Origin: WHSW01 sp033856255
GTDB taxonomy: Bacteria > Actinomycetota > Thermoleophilia > Solirubrobacterales > 70-9
Direction: 5' to 3'
Assembly (NCBI GenBank): GCA_033856255.1
Contig: JAWVFH010000042.1
Location: 1-64,000 of the forward strand
DNA length: 64,000 nt
Every line of letters begins with the position of its first letter. Position 1 is the stretch's first letter. Below, piece by piece: positions 33,930 through 43,400 of this stretch. The position numbers and the translations under genes were made by a program. The notes under the pieces were generated by a model. The model saw only the letters and a program-made list of their open reading frames with translations, was not told the origin of the DNA and ran no database searches.

Positions 33930-35270
33930 ATGAACTCGAATGGACTCAGAACGGTGCTCGCGAGCGCCGGCACGATGCTGGCGCTCGCCGCGCTGCCCGC
34001 AACCGCAGCGGCCGGCGACGGTGAGGGCGCATACGTGCCCGGGCAGGCGGTCGTCGGCCTCGCGGGAGGCGGCTCGACCATCGCCGAGCTGCCGCCCGGC
34101 CGCTCCGTCGCCGAGGGGATCGCCGCGCTCGAGCGCCGTCCCGGCGTGCGCTTCGCCGCCCCGAACTGGATCGCGCGCGCGGCGGCGACGCCGCTCGACC
34201 ACGGCACCTCGCCGCTGCCCGGGGGCTGGGCCATCGACCAGTGGAGCTTCGGCGCCCGGCCCGGAGGGATCCGGGTCGCGGGAGCCTGGGACCGGCTGGC
34301 GGAGCTCGGGCGGCCGGGCGGCGCCGGGGTCACGGTCGCGATCGTCGACAGCGGGCTCGCCTACGAGTCGGCGCCCGGCTACAGCCCCAGCCCGGACTTC
34401 GACTCGACCCAGTTCGTGCCCGGGATCGACCTCGTCGACGACGACTCGCAGCCGCTGGACGGCAACGGGCACGGAACCCACGTCGCCGGAACGATCGCCG
34501 AGCAGGTGACGATCGGCCAACCATCCCCGCTTCCCGACTATGAGACCGGGATCGCCTACGGCGTCAGGTTGATGCCGGTTCGCGTGCTCGACGACGACGG
34601 CGTCGGCAGCACCGACGACGTCGCCGCGGGGATCCTCTGGGCGGCACGCAAGGGCGCCGACATCATCAACCTGTCGCTCAACTTCGATCCGGCCGTCTCC
34701 GATTGCGGTCAGGTGCCCACGGTCTGCGAGGCGATCCGCAAGGCGGATGACTACGGGGCCCTGGTCGTCGGCTCGGCCGGCAACGCGCTCACGACCTCGG
34801 GACGCAACCGGGCGCTGTTCCCGGCCGCGGCGCCGAAGGCGTTCGCGGTCGGCGCGACGACGGAGGACGGCTGCCTCGCCGCCTACTCCTACTACGGCAA
34901 GCGCACCGATCTGCTCGCCCCCGGGGGCGGCCTGCCCCGCCCCGCGGCGTCGCGGCCGGTGTGCGCCGACGACACGATCCCGATCCTGCAGCTCACCTAC
35001 GCCTGCTTTCCGATGAGCTGCGAGGGCGGCCGCCAGCGCTTCGCGATCCGGCCCGACGTCGGCACCTCGATGTCGGCGGCCCACGCCAGCGCGGTCGCGG
35101 CACTCGTGATCGCGAGCGGCGTCGCCGGCCCCGATCCGGACCCCGAGCGCCTCGAGCTGCGGCTCGAATGCACGGCGCGGCCCGCGCTACCGGAGCGCTT
35201 CTACGGCGCCGGGCTGCTGGACGCGACCAGGGCCGTCGATCCGGACCGCCACTGCGACGCGCCCGGCTGA
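33930..35270 (+). CDS. secreted subtilisin-like serine protease (S8)
   Basis: This 446-aa protein has a Sec signal peptide (about 1-28), a short prodomain-like region (about 32-95) and a full S8 catalytic domain. Asp140 lies in VAIVDSG, His181 in GHGTHVAGT, Asn285 of the oxyanion hole in SAGNA, and Ser380 in GTSMSAAHA. The canonical Pro after the Ser is replaced by His. Six Cys suggest disulfides. No C-terminal anchor is seen. It should be an active extracellular protease and offers a good contrast to the two divergent subtilases further right. Confidence 0.92.
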   Translation: MNSNGLRTVLASAGTMLALAALPATAAAGDGEGAYVPGQAVVGLAGGGSTIAELPPGRSVAEGIAALERRPGVRFAAPNWIARAAATPLDHGTSPLPGGWAIDQWSFGARPGGIRVAGAWDRLAELGRPGGAGVTVAIVDSGLAYESAPGYSPSPDFDSTQFVPGIDLVDDDSQPLDGNGHGTHVAGTIAEQVTIGQPSPLPDYETGIAYGVRLMPVRVLDDDGVGSTDDVAAGILWAARKGADIINLSLNFDPAVSDCGQVPTVCEAIRKADDYGALVVGSAGNALTTSGRNRALFPAAAPKAFAVGATTEDGCLAAYSYYGKRTDLLAPGGGLPRPAASRPVCADDTIPILQLTYACFPMSCEGGRQRFAIRPDVGTSMSAAHASAVAALVIASGVAGPDPDPERLELRLECTARPALPERFYGAGLLDATRAVDPDRHCDAPG

Positions 35271-35289
35271 AGCCCGTGGCGGGCGGCCT

Positions 35290-35733
35290 CTAGGTCGTGC
35301 GGGCGATGTAGACGCTGCAGGGCGCGTGGTGGGAGATCTTGTTCGGCACGCTGCCGAGCAGGAAGCGGCGAGCGCCCGTCATGCCCTTGTTGCCGACCAC
35401 GATCACGTCCGCCGTGACCTCCTCGGCAACGTCGAGGATCGCATCGGACGGGTCGCCCTCGCGGGCGTGGGTGAGAACCTCCATCCCGGCCTCCTGCGCC
35501 GGCTTCGCCGCAGCCTCGAGGATCACGTTCACGTCCTCCTTCGGGCCAACGGCGTAGGCGACGTCGCCGGGGATCTCCCCGCTCTCCTCCCGCAGCCGGT
35601 CGGGTGGCACTGGGTGGTAGGCGCTGACGATGTCGAGCTTGGCGCCCGTTGCCCTCGCCAGCTCGGTCGCCTGGCGAACCGCCTCAGCCGCGGTGTCTGA
35701 GCCGTCCGTACCGACGACGATCCGCTCGAACAA
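35290..35733 (-). CDS. universal stress protein (UspA family)
   Basis: This 147-aa protein starts at TTG 35733, directly behind the strong ribosome site AAGGAGGAGGG; the longer frame to 35769 is less likely. It begins LFERIVVGTDGSDTAAEAVRQA and ends with the ATP-binding motif GNKGMTGARRFLLGS (G-2X-G-9X-G-S), which marks an ATP-binding Usp. A TAGTAT hexamer at 35767-35772 on the minus strand is a plausible -10 element. Confidence 0.92.
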   Translation of the reverse strand: MFERIVVGTDGSDTAAEAVRQATELARATGAKLDIVSAYHPVPPDRLREESGEIPGDVAYAVGPKEDVNVILEAAAKPAQEAGMEVLTHAREGDPSDAILDVAEEVTADVIVVGNKGMTGARRFLLGSVPNKISHHAPCSVYIARTT

Positions 35734-35789
35734 GAGACCCTCCTCCTTCGCTCCCGATTGCGCGCCCATACTATCCCCCGCAGAGCTTG

Positions 35790-35876
35790 ATGCCCGCCAC
35801 TTGGCGCTACATGATGGTCGTACTCGTCGCCTGCCTGATCGCCTCCATGGTGATCGCGGTGATCAAGCTGACCTGA
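35790..35876 (+). CDS. 28-aa putative single-pass membrane microprotein
   Basis: ATG 35790 to TGA 35876 encodes MPATWRYMMVVLVACLIASM followed by VIAVIKLT: one hydrophobic helix with a short N-terminal tail and a C-terminal Lys. A TACTAT hexamer (35769-35774) lies 15 nt upstream. It ends 16 bp before the phosphotriesterase-family gene. The coding call rests on composition only. Confidence 0.4.
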   Translation: MPATWRYMMVVLVACLIASMVIAVIKLT

Positions 35877-35892
35877 AAGACTCCCCCTCGCG

Positions 35893-36876
35893 ATGGCCGC
35901 AGTCGAGACCGTCACCGGGCCGGTAGACGCCGACCAGCTCGGCACGACCCTGATCCACGAGCACCTGCGCACCCGCGACGAGGCGGTTCATGAGCAGTGG
36001 CCCCAGGCGAAGGCGTCGGGAGGGATCCCCGAGCGCGAGCACGACGGTGACGGATACGAGGCCGCGATCGAGGTCGCCAAGGCGGCGGTCGAGCTCGGGG
36101 TGAAGACGATCTGCGACCCGACGGCGATGTTCCTCGGCCGCGACGTCGAGTTCATGCGCCGCGTCTCCGAGCAGACCGGCCTCCAGGTGGTTCCCTGCAC
36201 CGGCATCTACACCTACGACCATCTGCCGCCCTTCTTCGTCGGCCGCGATCCGGACCAGATCGCGGAGCTGTTCGTGGCCGACATCGAACAGGGGATCCAG
36301 GGCACCGAGATCAAGGCCGCGTTCATCAAGTGCGCCGCCGACGAGCCCGGCGTGACCGAGAACGTCGAGAAGGTGCACCGGGCGGCCGCGCGCGCGAGCC
36401 TGCGCACCGGGCGGCCGATCATGGCCCATTCGCGGCCGGCGAGCGAGACGGCGCCGCGCCAGATCGAGATCTTCCTCGAGGAGGGGGTCGAGCCGTCGAA
36501 GATCCAGATCGCCCACACGGGCGACACCGATGACCTCGACTACATCGAGCGGGTGCTGGAGACCGGCGTCCGGATCGGCCTCGACCGCTACGGGCTGGAG
36601 ATGTTCCTGCCCTACGAGCGCCGCCAGGCGACGACGCTCGAGTTACTCGAGCGCGGTTACGCCGAGCGGGTCTTCCTCTCCGCCGACTCGTGCGGAACGA
36701 TCGACTGGTTCCCTCAGGCCGTGATCGAGCAGATGCTCGCCGGCGGTATGGCGAAGGACTGGGACATCCGGATCGTCCCGGAACGGGTGCTGCCGGACCT
36801 GCGCGAGGCCGGGCTCACCGAGGACCAGGAGCGGACGATCATGGTCGCCAACCCGGTCGCCTGGCTGACGGGCTGA
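35893..36876 (+). CDS. phosphotriesterase-family amidohydrolase
   Basis: This 327-aa TIM-barrel metal hydrolase starts GPVDADQLGTTLIHEHLR; His22 and His24 are the first metal ligands. The bridging Lys is in AAFIKCA, further His are in MAHSRP and AHTGD, and the final Asp is in FLSADSC. This is the phosphotriesterase/PLL-lactonase arrangement. Relatives hydrolyse lactones or phosphotriesters; the natural substrate is unknown. The gene is convergent with the RTX-tail protein, with stops 1 bp apart. Confidence 0.9.
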   Translation: MAAVETVTGPVDADQLGTTLIHEHLRTRDEAVHEQWPQAKASGGIPEREHDGDGYEAAIEVAKAAVELGVKTICDPTAMFLGRDVEFMRRVSEQTGLQVVPCTGIYTYDHLPPFFVGRDPDQIAELFVADIEQGIQGTEIKAAFIKCAADEPGVTENVEKVHRAAARASLRTGRPIMAHSRPASETAPRQIEIFLEEGVEPSKIQIAHTGDTDDLDYIERVLETGVRIGLDRYGLEMFLPYERRQATTLELLERGYAERVFLSADSCGTIDWFPQAVIEQMLAGGMAKDWDIRIVPERVLPDLREAGLTEDQERTIMVANPVAWLTG

Positions 36877-36877
36877 G

Positions 36878-39800
36878 CTAGGTCTTCACGCGCTCGCAGT
36901 GGCGGGCGCGGTCGCGGGCGGGGTTGATGAACACCGTGTCCTTGCCCTTGCCGCAGTTGATCCGATCCCGGGCGCCGCGCTTGGCGTGGATCACGTCGGC
37001 ACCGGCGCCGCCCTTGAGCCGGTCCTTGCCGCGCCCGCCCCTGATGTCGTCATCGCCGGATGCGCCCGAGACCCGGTCGGCTCCGCCCTGGCCGGCGAGG
37101 CAGTCGTCGCCGCCCCGGCCCGAGATCCGGTCGGCTCCGCCGCGGCCACGGATCCTGTCGGCCGACCCGGTTCCCTTGATGTGATCCTTGCCCGCGGTGC
37201 CCTTGATCAGGTTCGTGCAGGCGCCGCCGCCACCGCCGCCGCCGTTGCCACCGCCGCCGTTGCCACCGCCGCCGTTGCCGCCGCCACCGCCGCCGCCGCC
37301 GCCGCCGTCACCACCGGAGCTCGGCTCGGGCAGCAGGAAGTCCATCGCCGGCGGGTTGTCGATCGGGTACAGGTACGTCTGGGCCGACGGCACCGGGGAG
37401 GGGCTGCCGAGCGAGAACGCCGTCCCGTCGTAAAAGCGAGTACCGACGTCCGCCTTGACCAGGGTCGGGCGCTCGCCGGGCCCGGTCGGTCCGTTCAGCC
37501 CGGCCAGATACTCGCGCGGAACCCGCAGCCTGATCGTCCCGGCGTCCTGGTCGACCTTGCCCCGCAGGGCCTTGTCGCCCGGGAAGACCTGGCACTTCTC
37601 ACCGTCCGAGTTGCAGTTGACCGAGGCGGTCGTGTAGTCGTTGTAGCCGAAGGTGAACCCCTGGGCCGGATCCCACCGGGCGATCGCGGCAGAGGCCTGG
37701 TAGCCGTTGACGAAGCGGAAGATCCACAGCAATGAGCTGGTCTTGGTCGCGTTGAGGGCGTTGCTGAGCGCCGCGTCGGAGAGGTCGGCGAGCTTCAGCT
37801 TCACGTTGAAGCCTCCGTCGGCGACCTCGTTGCCGTTGTTGAGGTTGACCTCCGGCCCGATCGACTGGGAGAGGAAGTCCATCGCCGGCACGTTCGTGGG
37901 GCTCGAGGTGATCGGCGCCAGGCTCGAATAGTCGGCGATCGCGTCGGAGGCCGGATCGTCCGAGCTCGTGCGGACCACGGGCCGGCGCGGCTGCACCGTG
38001 CCGCCGCCGTTGCTGGGACCGCCCTCCTGGGTGATCATCGCCGGGGTCGCGACGTGGCCCGTCGCCTCGTCGGGCTTCTTCGCCCCCTGGTCGTAGACGA
38101 CGTACAGTCGCTTGTCGACCGGGTTGTAGTCGATCGCGAAGAAGTCGGCCAGCGACCGGTCGCCGGGCGGCTGGGAGATGTCGCAGTCGAGCCCTCGCAG
38201 GCAGATCGAGTCGTAGTGGAACGGATGCGTCGTCGCCTTCACCTGGCTGAAGGTCGGATTCGCCGAGAGCGCGTCCAGCGACTGGTTGACGTAGACGTCC
38301 CAGCTCGCCTTGAAGGTCCCGGTGTTCGGGTCGCCGTCGGACTCGGTGCCATAGAAGGCGACCGCGACGCGGCCCGGCTCGCCGCCGGCGGCGAGCCACG
38401 GGAACACCGTCGTGCCGACGTTGCCGCGGTCGACCTGGACCGGCGTCGACCAGCCGGGGTCGACGGTGGGCTGGTCGGTCGTGTTGCCTGTGCAGTCCTT
38501 GAGCTTGTCGGCGGCCAGCGTCGTCAACCAGCTATGGAACCTGTTCTTGTCGCCGTAGGTGAGGTAGATGTTGCCCTGGTTGTCGTTGTCGGCGACCGTG
38601 AAGGCGCCGAGCTCCGTACCGCTCTCGGCGACCGGGATCTTCCGGACCAGGCAGTTGTGCCAGCCGAGCCCCGTCGAGTCGGAGATCGCGAAGTTGACGT
38701 AGGTGAAGTCGGCATCGGAGGCGTTCCAGCCGAAGTAGGCGACGTAGTCGCCCGCAGGAGCATTGGGATCGACGAACCGCGCGGGCATCGACTGCATCGG
38801 GCCGGGGAAGTCAGCCCCCGGGGCGACCGTCGTGTCGTTGCCGGGTACGTAGGTGAGCCCGCCGTCGGTCGACTTCTGGACGACGATCCCGCGCGGTACC
38901 TGTTGGTTGTAGTTCATCAGGACCGTGTGATCGTCGAGGAACGTGAGCCACTGACGGTCGGCACCGCCGCCCTGAGCGGTGTTCGTGTTGCCCTGCGGCC
39001 CGGCGTTGGTGATGTTGTGGCCGTCGTCGGGGGAGGTCGAGGTGGTGAAGCCGGTCAGCGGGCCCAACCCGGCGTAGGCGTACTGGTAGTGGCCCTGGGG
39101 GTTGCGCTTCACCCCCGTCGCCAGCCCGCAGTCGCCGCCGCCGCCGAGCCCCTGCTGGCCGCGTGGCTCCTCGCCTAGCAGGTGGAACTGGTCGCCGCCG
39201 TCGGTCGAGACCTGCGCGTAGTCGGAGGCGCCCGAGAACCCGGTCGGGCCGCAGGAGTAGACGTTGCCGTCCTGGTCGACGTTCACGAGCGGCTCCGCCT
39301 CGTCGCGCTGCGGATCGGCGGGCACGGAGGCCGAGAACGAGAGCCCCTGCGCGTCGGAGGTCGGCGGCGCCGGCTGCAGCGCGGTCGTGTTGAAGGTGAG
39401 CTGGCCGGTGTACTGCTGGGGCGTCGTCGGCACGAGTCCCTGGCCGCCCGTCTGTCCGAACGGGCAGGCGTGAACGGTGTAGTCCCCGGCCGCGAGGTTG
39501 TTGGCCGCGACCGTCTCGTGCGGGTCGCCGCCGTCGCTGTGGCCGACGATCCCGTCCGGGCCCTCGACCGTGAGCGCCTCGTCGTTGCTCGCGTTGGTCC
39601 AGCTGATCGTGAAGGTCGCCTGCGAATCGGCCGAGCTGTAGAACGAAGCGGGAACCTGCAGGTGGATCAAGTGATCGTCGCGCTGGGCGCCGGGGACAAG
39701 GCTGCAGTCGGTGATCCCGCTGGTGGGCTGGATGCCGGCCGGGATCGTGCCCGTCCAGGTGACCGTGACCGTTCCCGGCGCCGGCGGGGCCGTGACGGTG

Positions 39801-39901
39801 TGGGCCGCCGGCGTCGAAGCCGAGGTGACGCCAACGAGCACCACGACAAGCAACGTCGTCGCAGCTCCCCCGATTGCCATCCGCGCCCGGATCCTGCGCA
39901 T
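36878..39901 (-). CDS. secreted sialidase-like propeller protein with glycine linker and RTX-like tail
   Basis: This 1007-aa protein starts at ATG 39901, preceded by GGAAAGG. A signal peptide ends near TSASTPAAH. The central 500 residues contain Asp-box turns (STDGGDQF, STDGGLTY) and repeated strands with FDDHT/GNIYLTYGD-like motifs, which point to a BNR/sialidase-type propeller; catalytic sialidase Arg residues cannot be confirmed. A glycine-rich linker (about 890-925) leads to an RTX-like tail with repeats such as GRGGADRI and GRGKDRL, ending in a two-Cys cap (RDRINCGKGKDTV...RDRARHCERV). It is the last gene of the four-gene leftward unit. Confidence 0.8.
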   Translation of the reverse strand: MRRIRARMAIGGAATTLLVVVLVGVTSASTPAAHTVTAPPAPGTVTVTWTGTIPAGIQPTSGITDCSLVPGAQRDDHLIHLQVPASFYSSADSQATFTISWTNASNDEALTVEGPDGIVGHSDGGDPHETVAANNLAAGDYTVHACPFGQTGGQGLVPTTPQQYTGQLTFNTTALQPAPPTSDAQGLSFSASVPADPQRDEAEPLVNVDQDGNVYSCGPTGFSGASDYAQVSTDGGDQFHLLGEEPRGQQGLGGGGDCGLATGVKRNPQGHYQYAYAGLGPLTGFTTSTSPDDGHNITNAGPQGNTNTAQGGGADRQWLTFLDDHTVLMNYNQQVPRGIVVQKSTDGGLTYVPGNDTTVAPGADFPGPMQSMPARFVDPNAPAGDYVAYFGWNASDADFTYVNFAISDSTGLGWHNCLVRKIPVAESGTELGAFTVADNDNQGNIYLTYGDKNRFHSWLTTLAADKLKDCTGNTTDQPTVDPGWSTPVQVDRGNVGTTVFPWLAAGGEPGRVAVAFYGTESDGDPNTGTFKASWDVYVNQSLDALSANPTFSQVKATTHPFHYDSICLRGLDCDISQPPGDRSLADFFAIDYNPVDKRLYVVYDQGAKKPDEATGHVATPAMITQEGGPSNGGGTVQPRRPVVRTSSDDPASDAIADYSSLAPITSSPTNVPAMDFLSQSIGPEVNLNNGNEVADGGFNVKLKLADLSDAALSNALNATKTSSLLWIFRFVNGYQASAAIARWDPAQGFTFGYNDYTTASVNCNSDGEKCQVFPGDKALRGKVDQDAGTIRLRVPREYLAGLNGPTGPGERPTLVKADVGTRFYDGTAFSLGSPSPVPSAQTYLYPIDNPPAMDFLLPEPSSGGDGGGGGGGGGGNGGGGNGGGGNGGGGGGGACTNLIKGTAGKDHIKGTGSADRIRGRGGADRISGRGGDDCLAGQGGADRVSGASGDDDIRGGRGKDRLKGGAGADVIHAKRGARDRINCGKGKDTVFINPARDRARHCERVKT
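37217..37317. repeat. GCC-rich triplet repeat encoding the glycine linker
   Basis: A run of GCC/GCCACC/GTTGCC units encodes GGGGGGGNGG-type linker on the minus strand. The 15-bp unit with GTT is repeated three times. Length is likely variable between strains. Confidence 0.75.
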
Positions 39902-39942
39902 CAAAACCCTTTCCGCCCCCCTGCTCGTACGCCTGACGTGAA

Positions 39943-40440
39943 TCATCCCTCGTCCGCGATCCGGATGCGCCACCCGTCCGGGGTGCGCACGAGGTCATAG
40001 GGAACGTCCTGGCTCAGAGCGCTGCCGTCGGAGCGGGTCAGCTCGGTCTGGACCGTCGCGGTTGCCCGGTCGCCGTCGACCTCGACCGCGCCGACCTCGG
40101 TCGAAAGGTCGTGGACCTCGCTGCGGCGCAGCGCTTCGGCGCGTTCGAACGCCGTCTCGCACTCCCCGGCGCCGGCCTCGCCCGCATCGGCCTCGGTCGA
40201 GGATGAGGCCTCGCCGTCGGTCGGGGCGCCCTCCGCCTCACCGCCGGGCCGCGGGGGCTCCTGGATCACGTAGAGGTCCTCGCAGGCGGTCTGCGCATCC
40301 CCCTGTTCCTGGGCGGCGAACAGCTTCTCGAGCGTGGTCGTGATCGCGGCCTGGTCGTCGTCGGCGGGATCGCCGCCCCCGCAACCGACCGCCACTGCGG
40401 TGGCCGCGAGAACGCCGACGGTCGCCAGGAGCCGCCTCAC
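39943..40440 (-). CDS. lipoprotein with NTF2-like layout
   Basis: This 165-aa lipoprotein starts at GTG 40440, 3 bp after the stop of the giant subtilase-like gene. It has a hydrophobic N-terminal segment and lipobox AVGC. DDQAAITTTLEKLFAAQEQGDAQTACEDL is the helical opening of a small NTF2-like domain. An acidic, low-complexity insert (GEAEGAPTDGEASSSTEADAG) interrupts it. C-terminal strands (VDGDRATATVQTELTRSDG...LVRTPDGWRI) resemble the closing strands of that fold. It ends 41 bp before the sialidase-like gene and belongs to the same unit. Confidence 0.7.
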   Translation of the reverse strand: MRRLLATVGVLAATAVAVGCGGGDPADDDQAAITTTLEKLFAAQEQGDAQTACEDLYVIQEPPRPGGEAEGAPTDGEASSSTEADAGEAGAGECETAFERAEALRRSEVHDLSTEVGAVEVDGDRATATVQTELTRSDGSALSQDVPYDLVRTPDGWRIRIADEG

Positions 40441-40443
40441 GCC

Positions 40444-43400
40444 TCAGAGCACCTGCTCGCAGTTGCGCGCCCGGTCCCGCCCGCCGTCCAGAGAAACGGT
40501 GTCGTCACCCGGGCCGCAGTTGACCCGGTCGGCGCCGCCGCCGCGGACGCGGATCCGGTCGTCGCCCGCGCCGCCCGAGACGCGGTCGTCGCGGCGGCCG
40601 CCTGCGAGCTGGTCGTTGCCGGCTCCGCCGGAGACGCGGTCCTCGCCGCCGCCGCCGAAGACGCAGTCGTCGCCACCACCGGCCGCGATGCGGTCGTCGC
40701 CGCCACGGCCGTGGATCAGCTCGGGGCCGTCGGTACCGCTGAGCTTGTCGTCGGCGGAGGTTCCGACGATCGCGGTCGTGCAGGCGCCGGCGGTGCCGCC
40801 GCCCGAGCCGCCGGTGTCGCCCGAGCCGCCACCGTCGCCGCCGGACCCGTCCCCACCCGTGTCGCCGCCGGTGTCACCACCGCCTCCGCCGCCGGTGCCG
40901 CCTCCGCCGCCGGTGCCGCCGCCACCGCCACCCGCCGGCGGGCCGAGGTCGACGACCGCCGGACGGCCGATGTTGCCCTGCTCGTCCACCGCGCGCAAGG
41001 CGACGTAGCGCTTCGCGGCGGCGGGAATCGCCAGCTCCTGGGTCGTGCCCGCCGCGCCCGGCGCGGGGGCGCCGGTGAGCGTCTCCGCCTCGGCGAAGTT
41101 CGCGGGCGTGATCTCCTGCGCCGAGGTGACCACCTGGTAGGCGGCCGCGGTGCCGCAGAGGAGGTCGTCGCCGGGAGCCGCGAAGCTGAGCTGCTTGTCC
41201 GCGCTCACCGTTGCCCCGGTGGGGACGCCGGGCAGGACCGCGTCGCGACGGTAGTCGCCCGAGTTGGCGTTGTCGTGGTGGAAGCGCGGCGACGAGGAGG
41301 GAGCGCAGGCCTGAGCGTCGGTGCCATAGGCGTTGATGTACCCGGAGCGGGTCACGTTGACCACGACCTTCGGGGCCGCGGCATCGGTGTCGAGGGTGCC
41401 GAAGCTGCCCAGCAGTGGCGTCGCGATCGTCCAGTCGGTGGTCAGCTTCGGCCACGCGGTCGACGTCGGCGCACCGCCGGCGCCCATTGCCACCAGGTCC
41501 ATGCTCGAGGTGCCGGCGACGATCTCCTCGCCGGGCAGGCCACCGACGTCGCCGACCACGGGGCCGGTCAGGAACGAGAGGTCGTTGACGGGCGACGGGT
41601 AGCCGCTGACCATGTCGCCGCTCGAGGTGTCCCAGGCCGCGATGAAGTCCTGGCCGCCGGTCTGGTACTCGTTCAGCGCCAGGTCGAGGGCACGAACGAC
41701 GCCGGCCGCGGGCGCGACGAACGACGGTTGGGAGCCGCCGAGGTCGCCGAACGCGGGCAGCCCGACCGCTGGCAGCACGGGCCGGTCGACCTGATTGAAG
41801 CCCGTCCCCGCCGAGCCGTCGTCGAGGGTGCGATAGAGGCCGCTGTCCTCGCCCAGGCAAGATGAGCCGTCCGGGTTGAGCAGGTAGCCGAGCCCGGCCG
41901 CCGGGATCGTTCCCACCGTCGGACCGGAGTCACCCGAAGCGCAGTCGAGCGGCGCGATCACCGGCGAGCCGTTGATCCCGTCGCCGACCACCGGCAGCAA
42001 CTCGGCCATCGCGATCCCGATCGGAGCCGGCCAGCCGTCGACGAAGGCGCTCTCGGGCCCGGTCGCCCCATCGGGGTCGCCATCGGACTTGATCGCGTAG
42101 ATGCGCCCATTGGCGTACTTGAGCAGGCCCAGCGGGGAGAGCAGGCTGAGCGCCGGCGAGGTCGAGCTCGAAACGTTGAAGGGGCCCTCGGTGCCGTCGT
42201 CGACCTTGTACTCCTCGTTGGTGCCGACGATGATCTCCGGCCTCCCGTCGCCGGTGATGTCGCCGACCGCCGGGGTGTCGACGATCCCGCCCGCGTCGAA
42301 CTGCTCGCCGCCGTCGACGAAGTTCGGCCGGTGGGTGACCGGGTCGACCGGGTTCGCGGGGTCGAGCTTGCTCGGGTCGACGACGAGGACCGGGTAGCCG
42401 GGAACGGGGTCGCCGTTGTCCTCCCATGCGTAGACGTGGCTGTCCATGCCGGCGGCGATCACCTCGAGCTTGCCGCCGTCGTGGCCGTCCAGGTCGGCGA
42501 GCACCGGGGAGCCGAGGAAGCCGTGCTGGGTCCGGTCCCGGTGGCCGTCGCGGACGTTGACGAACGGCGCCAGCGGCTTGCCGGAGAAGCGCGGGTCGGC
42601 CTCGACCGAGAACACCCGGTGCCCGCTCGCGTCCCAGCCGTAGATTTTGCCCTCCAGGTCGCCGGCGTAGACCTCGGGGACGCCGTCGCGGTTCGCGTCG
42701 CCGACGGCGACCGCGGTGATCATCGCGCCGCCGAGGTCGTCGTCGACCTCGCCCGACGCATAGGCCGGAGAGCCCTCGTGCTCATGCACGAAGCCCGGAA
42801 CGTCGCCGCGCACCGGCCAGCCGGGGAGCTCGGAGACGTCGCCGGTCGCGGGGTCGTAGCGGTAGGCGTGGACGAGGCCGTTCGAGGAGCCGAGGATCAG
42901 CTCGTTGCGGTTGTCGCCGTCGAGGTCGGCGAAGGCCGGCGAGGACTCGCCGTCGGTGAACCCGGGCAGCCGCTGCGGGAAGCCCGCGAGCATGTCGGCG
43001 TCCCGGTGCAGGTACATCGCCCGCCGGTCCTCGCCGGTCATCACGGGAGTGCCCTGGACCGTCGCCACCACCTTGACGACGAACCCGTACGGGGCCGTGT
43101 TCGGTCGCCCGGACGAGGTCTGGGCGCCGAGGCCGGGCTCGCGCCCGGTGAAGTCGTTGGCGCCGACCGGGAAGCGGGACTCCAGGTCGGCGAGGTCGAG
43201 GCTGGCGACGACGCCGTCGAAGGCATCGGTATGCGGTGTGCCGTCGCACAGGCTCGAGGACACCGGCTTGAAGTCGCCGGGAGGCGTGTCGGTGGTCGAG
43301 GCGTTGTTGGGGTAGTGGCCGGGCGCGACCAGGACCTGGCACGTGTAGGCGCTGCCGCGGGCCCAGATCTGGGCGCCGACGTCGAGCGTCGCCTGGGACG

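Noticed and set aside
36899..37210. RTX-like repeats suggesting a haemolysin toxin
   Set aside because: The protein has a Sec signal, a propeller body and no type I secretion or acyltransferase genes nearby; the repeats alone do not indicate a toxin.
37217..37317. regular GCC-type repeats that look like a repeat array
   Set aside because: The unit is 3-15 bp, in frame and encodes a glycine linker, with no spacers, so it is not CRISPR.
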